A DNA stretch of 64,000 nucleotides from an uncultured Bacteroides sp. (GCA_947646015.1 CANSEY010000018.1:1-64000); one strand, 5' to 3'. Numbered from the stretch's first letter, positions 1 through 9,724 are shown. Program-made: numbers and translations. Notes: generated from the sequence alone by a model not told the origin.

Positions 1-68
1 GGGAGATCGAGCCGGAGGAATGGGTGAAGGCTTGTCCGTGCTTTGATGCGGAGGAAGAGTGGGCTTGA
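1..68 (+). CDS. C-terminal tail of an unidentified protein (partial)
   Basis: An open frame runs from the window edge to a TGA at 66-68 and encodes about 21 residues ending in an acidic, Trp-containing tail (FDAEEEWA). It is convergent with the glycosyltransferase that ends at 77, leaving only 8 bp between the two stops. Nothing diagnostic of a family is present, so no function is proposed. It could be a chance open frame, but the tight convergent spacing fits a real gene end. Confidence 0.4.
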   Translation, partial: EIEPEEWVKACPCFDAEEEWA

Positions 69-76
69 CGAAGGCC

Positions 77-1264
77 TTATTCTTCTCCGTGCTCGGTATG
101 AATAAACTTTTTGTTCGCTCCTTTCAGTCGGAACATATTGGCTATCATTGCCAGTGCCAGTGTCGGAATCTGCAGGATTGCTTTTCCTAATTTCCGGTTC
201 AGCAACTTTCCCGGCACAGGTATGATCATGGCGGCAACTTGAGCGGCTGACAGTATCCACCATTTGATGGCTGTATACCATTCGTATCCTCCGCTTTGCA
301 GACTCATTAGTAAGCCGATTGCGGTAAAGAGTAAAGTGAAACCGAAAACTCCCGCCAGTTGTATCAGACGGGGAGGCAGCATCCATTGAAGAATCTTGTC
401 GCAGTAGTCGATATTTCCTTGAATCAGTGCTTTCGGGAAATCGGGCAAGGAAGCCCGCAATGCACCGTATTGTGCTGCAATCCATCGTTTACGCTGATTT
501 TTGATACCTTCTTTTTTCTGTGTTTTTTCATCGTATACAGGCAGTTGTTCCAGATATTCGATATGAATGCGTTGTTTTAGCAACAGGGCTTCCAGCTCCT
601 TGTCTTCGCCCGATGTTTGCAGATGTCCTACATTTCGGCGGAACCAATGAACGTCGAATGCCATTCCGGAACCGGCTAATCCGGCTGACAATCCTATCGC
701 GTTGTGCCCGCTGCGGAAGAATCCGTTGTTTATTTCTTCGCTGATCGCATCCAGAACAGCGATGTCTGTATTCATGTTTTTTCCTGTGCGGTGGGCTTGT
801 ACGGCATGCAGGCCGGACTCAAAAGCACGGTTGATTTCTGCGAGGAAATTGGGAGTCGTTACATTGTCGGCATCCATGATCACTACTACGTCATAAGATT
901 CGTTGGCAGTGACGTTCATTGCCAGCGTAAGGGCTTTGGCTTTGGAACTATTGGTATAGTCGGCTACTTGCAAACAGATGGGGAGTGTTTGTAGGGCAGC
1001 ATTCGTGTCCGGCTGCATCTGATCGGAGATGACAAGAACGTCGTACATTTCTTTGGGGTATTCCTGTTCGAGGAAATTACGGATAGTGGAGACGATCACC
1101 CTGTCTTCCTTGTATGCAGGGAAGAGTACAAGAAAACGACGCAGGATACGTGCTTCGGAAAGTTTTCGCGGACGATAGAATTTGGAAGCAATGGCGTAGA
1201 ACAGCAGATAACCGACACAAAGTGCCAGGAGAATAAAGAGAATCCAATCAATAAAGGTATACAT
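77..1264 (-). CDS. membrane-anchored family 2 glycosyltransferase
   Basis: 395 residues. A transmembrane segment at about residues 6-28 is followed by a GT-A fold glycosyltransferase 2 domain, with the metal/sugar-nucleotide motif DAD at 131-133, an acidic ED pair near 220 and the QRKRW motif at about 257-261. The last third has two or three more membrane spans. This is the layout of processive or polyprenol-linked sugar transferases at the inner membrane. It is the last gene of the minus-strand exopolysaccharide cluster, 19 bp after the preceding glycosyltransferase stop. Family is secure; the sugar transferred cannot be read from sequence. Confidence 0.88.
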   Translation of the reverse strand: MYTFIDWILFILLALCVGYLLFYAIASKFYRPRKLSEARILRRFLVLFPAYKEDRVIVSTIRNFLEQEYPKEMYDVLVISDQMQPDTNAALQTLPICLQVADYTNSSKAKALTLAMNVTANESYDVVVIMDADNVTTPNFLAEINRAFESGLHAVQAHRTGKNMNTDIAVLDAISEEINNGFFRSGHNAIGLSAGLAGSGMAFDVHWFRRNVGHLQTSGEDKELEALLLKQRIHIEYLEQLPVYDEKTQKKEGIKNQRKRWIAAQYGALRASLPDFPKALIQGNIDYCDKILQWMLPPRLIQLAGVFGFTLLFTAIGLLMSLQSGGYEWYTAIKWWILSAAQVAAMIIPVPGKLLNRKLGKAILQIPTLALAMIANMFRLKGANKKFIHTEHGEE

Positions 1265-1283
1265 GGTCTTTCATTTTTAAGGG

Positions 1284-2183
1284 TTATCGGATAGGAGAGG
1301 TGATAGAAAAGCTTCTGACAACACCTTTCCATACTGTGGCAAATAAATCGAAACGACCTTTCAGGGCAAACTGAAGGCTGTTTTTTCCGGCAGCTATGGT
1401 AGATTGATAAAGAATGGAGAGCAGCCGCTGAGCACCTTTCCGGTTGCGGCGGGTGTAGAGCAAACGGTTGCGCGTCATGTAGAAAGTACGTAGCTTGCTG
1501 AACTGTCCGGTGCTCTGGCTTTCTTTGTGGAAGATGGTGCAACGAGGCTCATACCATAGTTCGTAACCGGCATTTGTCATCTGTGTACACCAGTCCATTT
1601 CTTCATAATACAGGAAGAATATTTCCGGCATTTCTCCTACTTTCTCAATGACTTCACGTTTTACCATGAGTGCCGCCCCATGCAGGTAGGGGGTCGTGTG
1701 CGGGGTGTCGAACGTGCCGTCGTCCGGACAGCCGAAACCTGTCATTTCGTTGCGTATAGTGATTGCCGACAGGGAGGTGAATCCGGCAAACTGTATGTTT
1801 TGCGGAGGAAAGGCAAAGCGTATCTTCGGAGAGACGGCTCCGATGTTTTTCTGACTTTCCAGTCGCTCTGTCAGGTAGTGGAATCCGTCTGATTCAACAT
1901 AAGTGTCATTGTTTATCAGAAAGATATAGGCTCCTTTGGCTACTCTGATCCCCAGATTATTTCCGCCAGAGAAGCCTAGGTTAGACTCGCTCCGCAGGGT
2001 GACTATATCGGAATATAGCTCCTTGATTTTAGTCGCTTCGTCTTCGCGCGAAGCATTGTCTACGACGATGATTTCATAGCTCACGGAATGTACATGTGTT
2101 TGCAGCGATTCTATTAATTCGCAAGTGTCTTTAAAGCCGTTGTAGCAAACTGTGATAAAGGAGACTTGAGGTTCGTTCATCAT
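1284..2183 (-). CDS. family 2 glycosyltransferase (rhamnosyltransferase-like)
   Basis: 299 residues, cytosolic, with no membrane span. The N-terminal GT-A domain starts with a typical first beta strand (VSFITVCYNG), then the GGNNLG loop and the NND motif near residue 95, a pattern common to GT2 enzymes annotated as dTDP-rhamnosyl or similar transferases. It starts only 3 bp after the stop of the upstream polymerase gene, so it is co-transcribed and probably acts on the same repeat unit. Donor and acceptor are unknown. Confidence 0.85.
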   Translation of the reverse strand: MMNEPQVSFITVCYNGFKDTCELIESLQTHVHSVSYEIIVVDNASREDEATKIKELYSDIVTLRSESNLGFSGGNNLGIRVAKGAYIFLINNDTYVESDGFHYLTERLESQKNIGAVSPKIRFAFPPQNIQFAGFTSLSAITIRNEMTGFGCPDDGTFDTPHTTPYLHGAALMVKREVIEKVGEMPEIFFLYYEEMDWCTQMTNAGYELWYEPRCTIFHKESQSTGQFSKLRTFYMTRNRLLYTRRNRKGAQRLLSILYQSTIAAGKNSLQFALKGRFDLFATVWKGVVRSFSITSPIR

Positions 2184-2186
2184 AAT

Positions 2187-3674
2187 CTATTGTTCGTTTT
2201 TCAGTTCTGTTTCTTTACTTTGCTGCATCCGCTTGTCAATGTACGGTCCTGCGAAGCAGAGGGCAAAGGCTGTGTATATGGGGATGGAGTTGGGATATTG
2301 CATCACGTCGTTGGCATAGGCTGCCAGATAGAATCCGGCAGCGGTACAGAGCCAGGCAGTAAGTAAGCCTCGCAGGCGTTTGTTCATGATCTTGAACATC
2401 AGTATCCATCCGCACCATGCAAAAAGGACTCCGTGAACAGCCAAGTAGAGAACTAGACCGATGATTCCGGTTTCTACCCATACTGAGACTAACCAGGAAT
2501 CCGGTGGATAGGGCATACGTTCTTTGGGATAGAAACGGTCGCCTTTGGATAACCCTATCCCATATCCAAAAGGCTTGTGAATCATCAATTCTCTCATTTT
2601 CTTTCGATTGTCTACACGTAATTGATAGGAAGCGTCTTGGCTAGGACGAAATGCAGAACGCATCTTGCGGATATATTGATTGTCATCTCCTATATTGGTA
2701 CATACAAAAAACAAGAATAACAAGGCAAGAACTGAAATACCTGTAATACATGCTTTGCGATTGCGTGAAAGAATAATGAAACTCCCTAAAGCACCGATAG
2801 GCAGAGCTATCGCAGCCCGTGTTCCAGAAATTCCCATTCCATAAATGGCGGCAATAATGACAATTATAAAATAGATTTTCAGCCATACACCTTTTATATA
2901 AAAAAGTGAAATTCCAAAGAGTGAAACACCCATAGCCATGTGTACGCCGAAGTTCGCTGCATCACTGAAGAATGAGAAATAACGAATACCGGACCAAATA
3001 ATATGAGTTCTTGCTCCTCCCAAAACGTATAGAAAGTACTGCTCACGTTCATTAAAACCATAGTTTTTTTGCCAATATCCTTTGGCTGCTGCCAAAAGGA
3101 TAAAAAGAGACCATATAATTAGAAGCCACTGAATCCCCTTAATGTTACGGATTGCTAACGGTACGATGACAGCACATACAATAGGATATATGAGATAATG
3201 GGTGATGGAGATATTCCATGCTGCCTGAACATTGTTCGGATTAGCTATCTCTAATATGCAATAAACTCCCCATATCAGAAAAAGCATAAGCATACCATTA
3301 CGACTTTCCGACCAGTCAATTTTTTCATGCATTCCGTACGCAAAAAGCAAAACAACTACAAACAATGTACACATTAATGTTGCTACTCCTAATGGTATGT
3401 CTGTCACTGCATAAGCTGCTGCCAGCAGAAATTGGAGAGTGAAAAGTGTATAGAAACTTTGTTTTGAATATTTGATAATCAATAAGAAAATAGCTGTCAT
3501 TAAAGGCAATGAACTAATCGTCAGAAAGAAAGGAAGGGAGGTACGAAAGAACATTTTGTATAATATATACAATCCTCCTGCCAATAGTAAATGTACCCAT
3601 CCTTTATTGGCAAAATAGCTACCGGCTACTGTTAGGTATTGACTGTATTTTCCTTTATCATTCGTCATCTTCAT
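2187..3674 (-). CDS. O-antigen ligase / polysaccharide polymerase (Wzy/WaaL-like) membrane protein
   Basis: 495 residues, strongly hydrophobic, with roughly 11-12 predicted membrane helices. A large central loop contains the sequence GIGLSKGDRFYP, typical of the O-antigen ligase / Wzy_C family. Proteins of this family polymerise undecaprenyl-linked repeat units or transfer glycans at the periplasmic face of the inner membrane. It overlaps the upstream chain-length regulator by 17 bp, suggesting translational coupling and a joint role in polymer length control. Polymerase and ligase cannot be told apart here. Confidence 0.8.
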   Translation of the reverse strand: MKMTNDKGKYSQYLTVAGSYFANKGWVHLLLAGGLYILYKMFFRTSLPFFLTISSLPLMTAIFLLIIKYSKQSFYTLFTLQFLLAAAYAVTDIPLGVATLMCTLFVVVLLFAYGMHEKIDWSESRNGMLMLFLIWGVYCILEIANPNNVQAAWNISITHYLIYPIVCAVIVPLAIRNIKGIQWLLIIWSLFILLAAAKGYWQKNYGFNEREQYFLYVLGGARTHIIWSGIRYFSFFSDAANFGVHMAMGVSLFGISLFYIKGVWLKIYFIIVIIAAIYGMGISGTRAAIALPIGALGSFIILSRNRKACITGISVLALLFLFFVCTNIGDDNQYIRKMRSAFRPSQDASYQLRVDNRKKMRELMIHKPFGYGIGLSKGDRFYPKERMPYPPDSWLVSVWVETGIIGLVLYLAVHGVLFAWCGWILMFKIMNKRLRGLLTAWLCTAAGFYLAAYANDVMQYPNSIPIYTAFALCFAGPYIDKRMQQSKETELKNEQ

Positions 3675-5886
3675 CTCCTGCTGTTGCCGGCTGCTTCTTT
3701 CTTTTTGTGAACGTAAATATACTTTCTGTCAATGCTAATTGTGACAGTCGGTATACTATTTTCCTCCAAAGTGTATATGGTGGAAGCATACCAGTGTAGT
3801 CTTCAACCACATTGCGGGATGCGTGTGTCAAGTAAACATAAAGTGGAGTTTTACCTACTTGTTGACTTAGCTTTTCTGACAAGAGCTTATCGGTCTCTTT
3901 CCAACCACGGTCAGCACGGGCTACGAGTATATTTAGATTAGCTTCTTGTAGTAATTCCAGCGATATGCTAGCTTCCCGCAGGTTGGGATATTCAACGATG
4001 AGAATATCTTCTTCCTCTGATGTGTATAGATCGGTAATGCTTTTGGCCAGGTTGTATTCTCGTGAATCAATTCTGAAGTCTGACTTCCATGTTATTACTT
4101 TTGTTTTAAGTCCGATACTGTTCCAGTATTTTTTTAGGGCTTCGATCACATAACTTTTGCCTTCCCCGCCTTCTGTACTAATAAAATTGATAATGTAGGG
4201 CAATCCTTCTTTCTTTTGCTGACAGAAACGAAGGATACTATTGCTTAACTGTTTTGTAGCTATACTTTTTGATTCTTCAACATGATTGTGATACTCTAAA
4301 ATAGAGTCTTTGGGAAAGGCGCCTAACATCGGAAGTCCAATCAAACGACGTGTACGAATAGAATCGCGTAGAGTACGGTCTAATAATTCAAGAATTAAGA
4401 AGAATCCCAAAATAAATAAGAAGGTACCGGCACACGCTGCCATTACCATTTTTTTCAAAGGAGTGGGCATGGCACTGATCGGATATGCCGGAGCATTCAA
4501 CACTTTTAATGCAGCGGAGGTCATTTCCAAATTTTTTCTACGCATGAGGGCATCATTGTAGCTTTTCAATACAGACAAGTAATTTTGCTCTATAAAAGTT
4601 ATGTTACGCTCTTGACGTTTGATAGTGGAACCTACTGGTGCAAACTGTCTGTATTTCTCGTTGAGGTCTATACGGCTTTGCTGTATAATTTGTAAGTCTG
4701 ATTTGGCTTTTTCGTATTGCATGGTTACTTCAAGCCACTGTTCTATGATGTTCTCTTTAGCTATTCCTTCTTTGGTATATTTGTTCTCTACATATTTATT
4801 TGAAAGCTCGGAAAGCTCCTTGCGCGTTTGATTTAAGCGATTCTTATATTCCTGTAATGAGGCTTCTTGATTCTGATGATCACTTGAAATCGTTTCCATT
4901 TCTGAGATTTTTCCTGTAAGCGAAGCGGCTTCATTTAGTTTATCCAAGAACTGAAGATTGTTGATTACATGTTTGGCATTGCTGCCCATTTGCTTTTCCA
5001 GTTCGTTTAACATTGCTTTGGCGCTGTTGTATGCAATCAGTACGTTTTGTTCACGTAACTCAAACTCTTTGTTGATGGCAGCGATTTCTTTGGTCTCATC
5101 GTAATAATTAATAACACGTTTTTCTACGTTATATTGCGTTAGTGAGTCTTCTTTAAGCCGAAGTTCCTTTCCGATGCGTTGAAGTTCGCTTTTAAAATAT
5201 TCGATAACTTTATCTGTTTCACCATAGCGGATTGCACTGTATTCGTTTACAAATTCTTTGGTCAGGATGTCGATGGTATTATAGGCGATACCCGGATCAC
5301 TTGCCGTATAACTTATTTCAATCAGATCGCTGGCACCTTTACGCGCTACTCTGATTGCTCTGAGATCATTATAAGAGTAATAGGGCAAATTATAATAGAA
5401 TACTCCATAGAGATAGTTTGCTTGAGTCGGTCTCAAGTAATTGAAAAAGTTGGCTACCGTTTTATCTTCGCTGTTTTTATCTATTAATGACAGTATTTCT
5501 TTCCCGTTCGGACTATTCTTTAGGTGTTCATATATTCTGTTGTAATTGCTGGCTTTGATGAATTCATTGTCTTCTTTTGGATTACCTTTGATCAGACTTC
5601 GGGCATATAATCGCATAGATACCCGTTTGAGTGTACTTTCAGCCTTGATAATGTTCATTAGGTTATCCATAGCGTTCTGAGTTGTCGCCCAATCCACTTT
5701 GTTATTTCCACCTTCTAGATTGTAGCCGGAAGCAGCGCCAGTGTAGAGGGTTGCCTCTACGTTATATGTTTTGCCTATCATGCGTTTTCCAAAATAGTAA
5801 ACAGCAAATGTTATAATGGCTGTTCCAATTAGTAACCACCAACGGATACGATATAGGAATCTGCTGATATAAAGGATGTATTCCAT
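3658..5886 (-). CDS. Wzz-type chain-length determinant with degenerate BY-kinase domain
   Basis: 742 residues. The N-terminal Wzz-like domain has a membrane span at about 12-33, a long periplasmic region rich in coiled coil (about 230-450) and a second span at about 480-500 preceded by the proline-rich Wzz stretch (NAPAYPISAMPTPLKK). The C-terminal cytosolic part has a Walker A (GGEGKS) as in bacterial tyrosine kinases. The Walker A' aspartates are not recognisable (the strand reads ILIVEYPN) and no tyrosine cluster ends the protein. It should set exopolysaccharide chain length with the neighbouring polymerase, but its kinase activity is doubtful. Confidence 0.85.
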   Translation of the reverse strand: MEYILYISRFLYRIRWWLLIGTAIITFAVYYFGKRMIGKTYNVEATLYTGAASGYNLEGGNNKVDWATTQNAMDNLMNIIKAESTLKRVSMRLYARSLIKGNPKEDNEFIKASNYNRIYEHLKNSPNGKEILSLIDKNSEDKTVANFFNYLRPTQANYLYGVFYYNLPYYSYNDLRAIRVARKGASDLIEISYTASDPGIAYNTIDILTKEFVNEYSAIRYGETDKVIEYFKSELQRIGKELRLKEDSLTQYNVEKRVINYYDETKEIAAINKEFELREQNVLIAYNSAKAMLNELEKQMGSNAKHVINNLQFLDKLNEAASLTGKISEMETISSDHQNQEASLQEYKNRLNQTRKELSELSNKYVENKYTKEGIAKENIIEQWLEVTMQYEKAKSDLQIIQQSRIDLNEKYRQFAPVGSTIKRQERNITFIEQNYLSVLKSYNDALMRRKNLEMTSAALKVLNAPAYPISAMPTPLKKMVMAACAGTFLFILGFFLILELLDRTLRDSIRTRRLIGLPMLGAFPKDSILEYHNHVEESKSIATKQLSNSILRFCQQKKEGLPYIINFISTEGGEGKSYVIEALKKYWNSIGLKTKVITWKSDFRIDSREYNLAKSITDLYTSEEEDILIVEYPNLREASISLELLQEANLNILVARADRGWKETDKLLSEKLSQQVGKTPLYVYLTHASRNVVEDYTGMLPPYTLWRKIVYRLSQLALTESIFTFTKRKKQPATAGDEDDE

Positions 5887-5896
5887 AAATGTATGT

Positions 5897-6646
5897 TTAT
5901 TTGTTTCTTAAAATGGGAGTGTGGGTGACTAACTCAAGTATCATTAAACTCTTGCTTAACTCGAATTTGCTGTTTTCGAATTTCTCTTGTGCGTCAGATT
6001 GGCGAGATTTTTCAGATGATAAAGTTCCCGAATCAATAGCTCCATTCGAGAAATCCTTTTCAGCTATACTATATTGTACATTAGCAAGCATGAGGGCTTC
6101 GGCATTAAGTTTAAGAATGTTTAATTGGGAGGTCGCAGTTGCGTATAGAAGGATAATTTCCTTTTTCATTTCCTCAAACTTAACTTCTCTTTCAAGTTGG
6201 GCGGTACGTACATTCAGTTTTTGGCGTTTTACCCGCGCTGTCAAGTCAAAGAGACCGTCCAAAGGAATGTTGACTCCTGCACCTACTGTATATCCGTTCT
6301 GTGCCTGTGTTGCATAGGTCAGGTAAGGTGCAATTGCTACATCTGTATAAGTAGACTCGTTACCGAACATACCATACTGGTAGCTGCCCCGTAAACTGAA
6401 AAAGCCTAAGAAGGCACGCTTCTCTTTTGCCAGAAGCTTCCGTTCAATTTGTTCTTTTACTGTAGCTAATTCATAGGTCGGAGCGCTTTTTGCGTTCTCG
6501 AAAAGAAGATCCAGCGGTGGAAGTGTAATGCTGGAATAATCACTTGGTTGTAGTTTTGAGTAATCGCTTACCTCTTGCGCAGTTACGCTTCCAGTGGAGG
6601 CAAACAAAAATAGTAATCCTCCGAAGAGGTATCTGATTTGTTTCAT
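5897..6646 (-). CDS. half-size TolC-like outer membrane protein
   Basis: 249 residues with a clear Sec signal peptide ending near residue 23 (SVTAQE). The mature part has the alternating helical, Gln/Glu/Lys-rich segments and small beta stretches of the outer-membrane efflux (TolC/OEP) family, but only about half the usual length of 420-480 residues, enough for one of the two OEP repeats. It precedes the Wzz gene by 10 bp in the same operon. A role as an outer-membrane component of polysaccharide export is inferred from this position. No frameshift is evident, so the short form looks genuine. Confidence 0.65.
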   Translation of the reverse strand: MKQIRYLFGGLLFLFASTGSVTAQEVSDYSKLQPSDYSSITLPPLDLLFENAKSAPTYELATVKEQIERKLLAKEKRAFLGFFSLRGSYQYGMFGNESTYTDVAIAPYLTYATQAQNGYTVGAGVNIPLDGLFDLTARVKRQKLNVRTAQLEREVKFEEMKKEIILLYATATSQLNILKLNAEALMLANVQYSIAEKDFSNGAIDSGTLSSEKSRQSDAQEKFENSKFELSKSLMILELVTHTPILRNK

Positions 6647-6687
6647 AAATTAACCCTATTATCTGCTTTTGCTGTGTTATAGCAACG

Positions 6688-6695
6688 CAAATATA
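6688..6695 (-). promoter_or_regulatory. Bacteroidetes -7 element upstream of the exopolysaccharide genes
   Basis: On the minus strand the sequence reads TATATTTG, matching TAnnTTTG, 42 bp upstream of the TolC-like start codon at 6646. No good -33 TTTG is seen. It is the only promoter-like sequence found ahead of the five-gene polysaccharide operon. Confidence 0.5.
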
Positions 6696-6771
6696 AGGAT
6701 TAATTTTATTTAATGATGTTCTTATGGAAGCATTTTATCATCTTTCTTGTTAATTATGAGCAAATACTTGT

Positions 6772-8028
6772 TTAGAATGCCTCCGTCATGTTGAAATAGA
6801 ATAAATTCTGCTTGTTCACCATGTCTCTGCCGAAGTCAAGACGGACGTTCATACGGGGCTGAACTTCAATGCGTAAACCGAGTCCCAGATTAGGAAGTAC
6901 ACCTTCGATTTTGCCCGGAGTAGGGCCCATGAAGCCGCATCCTCCCCATGCTACGTAGCCTACATGATTCAGCATCTTCTTCACCCAATTGCTTTTGTCC
7001 GTATTTATCATCTGACGGTATTCTGCCATCATCACGTGGGATGACTTGTCGCGAAACTGTCCCATATAATAACCACGAAGGTCGAAAGGAGTGCCGCTGA
7101 GTGCGTATTTAGTCAATGGAACATTGCCGAATACATTCTTTGTTTGCACTGTCCAAGCCAATACTTTACGTTTGCCTAGGGTCTTGTATTGGCGGTAGTC
7201 TATTTCCAAACGGTAGAAATTATTATCGCTTCCGAAGGCTTTGTTGTACATCATCCCACGAAAGTCCAGATACGTTCCCCGATAAGCATTGGCGGGAACG
7301 TCACGGGTGTCGTACGTCAGCAGGAAACCGACTCCGGAACTGAGGTTAGAGTAGCCGTGATCCGTACCGCCGGCAGCAATATACGATGGTTGCTCTATCA
7401 TTCCTGCGGCAGGTTTAGTGATCTTGTCATAATTGAAGTCGATCTGCGGGCCGGCAAAGAAGTTGCTTTTCCCCAGACGGAATAAAAACCACGGATTCAC
7501 CTGCACACCGCTATAACGGTATTCGCTGGTGTCTTCGCCACGCGGATAGTCCTTGTTGGTGCTGTATCCGATGCCGTAGAAATTTTCCAGTGTATTCTTA
7601 TATGCAAAGACTCCGAAGATGCGGAATCGGTCGCCTTTGAAGAAAAGCTGCGGTTTGGTGAACAGGTTCAGTCCTCCTTCGAACATCAGGGCGATGGCCA
7701 TCGGCACCACCGAACGTTGTTGGGTAGTATCACTCGGATTCATCCGAAACGTCATCAATGCACTACCGCCGATCAGTAATCCGAAGTCAGGAGTATAGCT
7801 GGGGCCACCTAATATATTATAATGTAGATTACGTTTGGCTACACGCTGGCGTCGCAATTCTTTTTTGGAAAGGGTGGGGGTGGAATCTGTCGGGGCTACC
7901 CCGACTTCGTCAACAGAAGTTGTAGTCGTTTGCAGTTCATCGCTTTTTACTGCCGTGTCAGCCGTTTGAGCTAACGAAATATTGATGAATAGAAACATCA
8001 TCAATATACCTATTGTATATCTTTTCAT
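6772..8028 (-). CDS. BamA/TamA-like outer membrane beta-barrel protein
   Basis: 418 residues from the ATG at 8028. The open frame extends to 8052, but those bases overlap a promoter-like TTCCTTTG (8050-8057, minus strand), and the MKRYTIG start gives a proper signal peptide ending at about residue 21 (SLAQ). After a low-complexity linker the protein is a run of amphipathic strands resembling the Omp85/bacterial surface antigen barrel, ending NLFYFNMTEAF with the terminal Phe expected of barrel proteins. No POTRA domains are evident, so it is more like a small stand-alone barrel than BamA itself. Substrate unknown. Confidence 0.65.
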   Translation of the reverse strand: MKRYTIGILMMFLFINISLAQTADTAVKSDELQTTTTSVDEVGVAPTDSTPTLSKKELRRQRVAKRNLHYNILGGPSYTPDFGLLIGGSALMTFRMNPSDTTQQRSVVPMAIALMFEGGLNLFTKPQLFFKGDRFRIFGVFAYKNTLENFYGIGYSTNKDYPRGEDTSEYRYSGVQVNPWFLFRLGKSNFFAGPQIDFNYDKITKPAAGMIEQPSYIAAGGTDHGYSNLSSGVGFLLTYDTRDVPANAYRGTYLDFRGMMYNKAFGSDNNFYRLEIDYRQYKTLGKRKVLAWTVQTKNVFGNVPLTKYALSGTPFDLRGYYMGQFRDKSSHVMMAEYRQMINTDKSNWVKKMLNHVGYVAWGGCGFMGPTPGKIEGVLPNLGLGLRIEVQPRMNVRLDFGRDMVNKQNLFYFNMTEAF

Positions 8029-8114
8029 ATTCTTTCTTGAAATCCGCTGCAAAGGAAACTATTTTATTTCGATTAGTTTTCATTCTCATAGATAATAAAT
8101 CTAAAAAAGAATCG

Positions 8115-8122
8115 TATTTTTG
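8115..8122 (+). promoter_or_regulatory. -7 element for the C1 peptidase gene
   Basis: TATTTTTG matches TAnnTTTG and lies about 80 bp upstream of the ATG at 8203, in the divergent intergenic region 8053-8202. The -33 box is not obvious. Confidence 0.45.
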
Positions 8123-8202
8123 CCAATTAATAATATGTAAAACGAAATTGCCAACGGATTACTATTAGCATACAGGCAAAGTTAATTTATAAACGATCTA
8201 TA

Positions 8203-9603
8203 ATGAATAAACGAATTTTATCAGTTTTTGTTTGCTGTGCCCTTTACTATTCTGCACAGGCACAGGACGCGAAAGGCGGCATCAGCACTGACATGATGCA
8301 GCAAATCAAACAGAGTTATCAAGGTACTTCTACCGACAAGGCTATCCGGAACGCCATCAGCAACAACGACATCCGCAAGCTTGCCCTGAACCAGGACAAC
8401 ATGAAGGGGATGGATACACATTTTTCTGTCAAAGTGAACTCCAAGGGGATCACCGACCAGAAATCGTCCGGACGCTGCTGGCTCTTCACCGGTCTGAACG
8501 TAATGCGTGCCAAAGCCATCGATAAATACAATCTGGGGTCTTTCGAATTCTCGCAAACCTATCCTTTCTTTTTCGACCAGCTGGAAAAGGCCAACCTTTT
8601 CCTCCAAGGAGTCATCGATACCAGCGACAAGCCTATGAACGATAAAATGGTGGAATGGCTGTTCCGCAATCCGTTGAGCGACGGCGGCACATTCACCGGA
8701 GTAGCGGACATCGTAAGCAAATACGGTCTCGTCCCCAAAGACGTGATGCCCGAAACGAACAGCAGCGAAAACACAGCCCGCATGGCGAGTCTGATCGCTC
8801 TGAAACTTCGCGAACAGGGTTTGCAGCTCCGTGACATGGCCTCGAAAAAAGCCAAACCTACCGCTATAGAGAACGCTAAAGTGGAAATGTTGAGCACCAT
8901 TTACCGTATGCTTGTCCTGAACTTGGGCGTACCTCCCACAGAATTTACCTGGACGCAATATAATGTCAAAGGCGAGCCTGTAGAAACCGCCACCTACACC
9001 CCGCTTTCTTTCCTGAAGAAATACGGTGACGAAAAGCTGATTGACAACTACGTCATGCTCATGAACGATCCCAGCCGCGAATACTACAAATGTTATGAAA
9101 TAGACTACGACCGCCACCGCTACGACGGTAAGAACTGGACATACGTCAACCTCCCGATCGAGGACATCAAGGAGATGGCCATCGCCTCTCTGAAAGACAG
9201 CACCATGATGTATTACTCCTGCGACGTCGGCAAGTTCCTGAACTCTGACCGTGGTCTGCTCGACGTCAAAAACTATGATTACGACTCATTGATGGGCACC
9301 ACCTTCGGCATGGACAAGAAGCAGCGTATTCAAAGCTTTGCCAGCAGCTCCAGTCACGCCATGACCCTCATGGCAGTCGATCTGGACAAAAACGGAAAAC
9401 CGACCAAATGGATGGTTGAAAATAGTTGGGGTGCCGGAGCCGGCTATCAGGGACATCTCATCATGACCGACGAATGGTTCAACGAATATACCTTCCGTCT
9501 TGTTGTGGAAACGAAATACGTGACCCCGAAAGCACTCGAAGTCTTGAAACAAAAACCGATCCGCCTGCCGGCGTGGGATCCAATGTTTGCCGGCGAAGAA
9601 TAA
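8203..9603 (+). CDS. secreted C1-family cysteine peptidase (aminopeptidase C / bleomycin hydrolase type)
   Basis: 466 residues with a signal peptide (cleavage near ALYYSAQAQ). The papain-like triad is visible: catalytic Cys in SSGRCWLFTGLN near residue 92, His in SSSHAMTLM near 385 and Asn in MVENSWG near 407. Length and motifs fit peptidase family C1B (PepC/BLMH). Unlike cytosolic PepC, this one carries a leader, so it likely works in the periplasm or outer membrane on peptides. It has its own promoter and a strong terminator directly downstream. Confidence 0.88.
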   Translation: MNKRILSVFVCCALYYSAQAQDAKGGISTDMMQQIKQSYQGTSTDKAIRNAISNNDIRKLALNQDNMKGMDTHFSVKVNSKGITDQKSSGRCWLFTGLNVMRAKAIDKYNLGSFEFSQTYPFFFDQLEKANLFLQGVIDTSDKPMNDKMVEWLFRNPLSDGGTFTGVADIVSKYGLVPKDVMPETNSSENTARMASLIALKLREQGLQLRDMASKKAKPTAIENAKVEMLSTIYRMLVLNLGVPPTEFTWTQYNVKGEPVETATYTPLSFLKKYGDEKLIDNYVMLMNDPSREYYKCYEIDYDRHRYDGKNWTYVNLPIEDIKEMAIASLKDSTMMYYSCDVGKFLNSDRGLLDVKNYDYDSLMGTTFGMDKKQRIQSFASSSSHAMTLMAVDLDKNGKPTKWMVENSWGAGAGYQGHLIMTDEWFNEYTFRLVVETKYVTPKALEVLKQKPIRLPAWDPMFAGEE

Positions 9604-9683
9604 CCAACCGACAAACACGCTGCATAGACTTGTACGCTGCAAGGTCTTCCGGCCTACTTTATTAAAGAACGTGTGCGAACACA

Positions 9684-9724
9684 AAAGGAATTACGGATAT
9701 TTTTCCGTAATTCCTTTCTTTTTT
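9684..9724 (+). terminator. intrinsic terminator of the C1 peptidase gene
   Basis: A perfect 14-bp stem (9684-9697 with 9704-9717), a 6-nt loop and a following T-rich tract separate the peptidase gene from the nqr operon. Confidence 0.9.

Noticed and set aside
1096..1542. 148-codon minus-strand ORF overlapping the two glycosyltransferases
   Set aside because: Runs out of frame through two well-supported genes, with no start context and a composition typical of a shadow frame.
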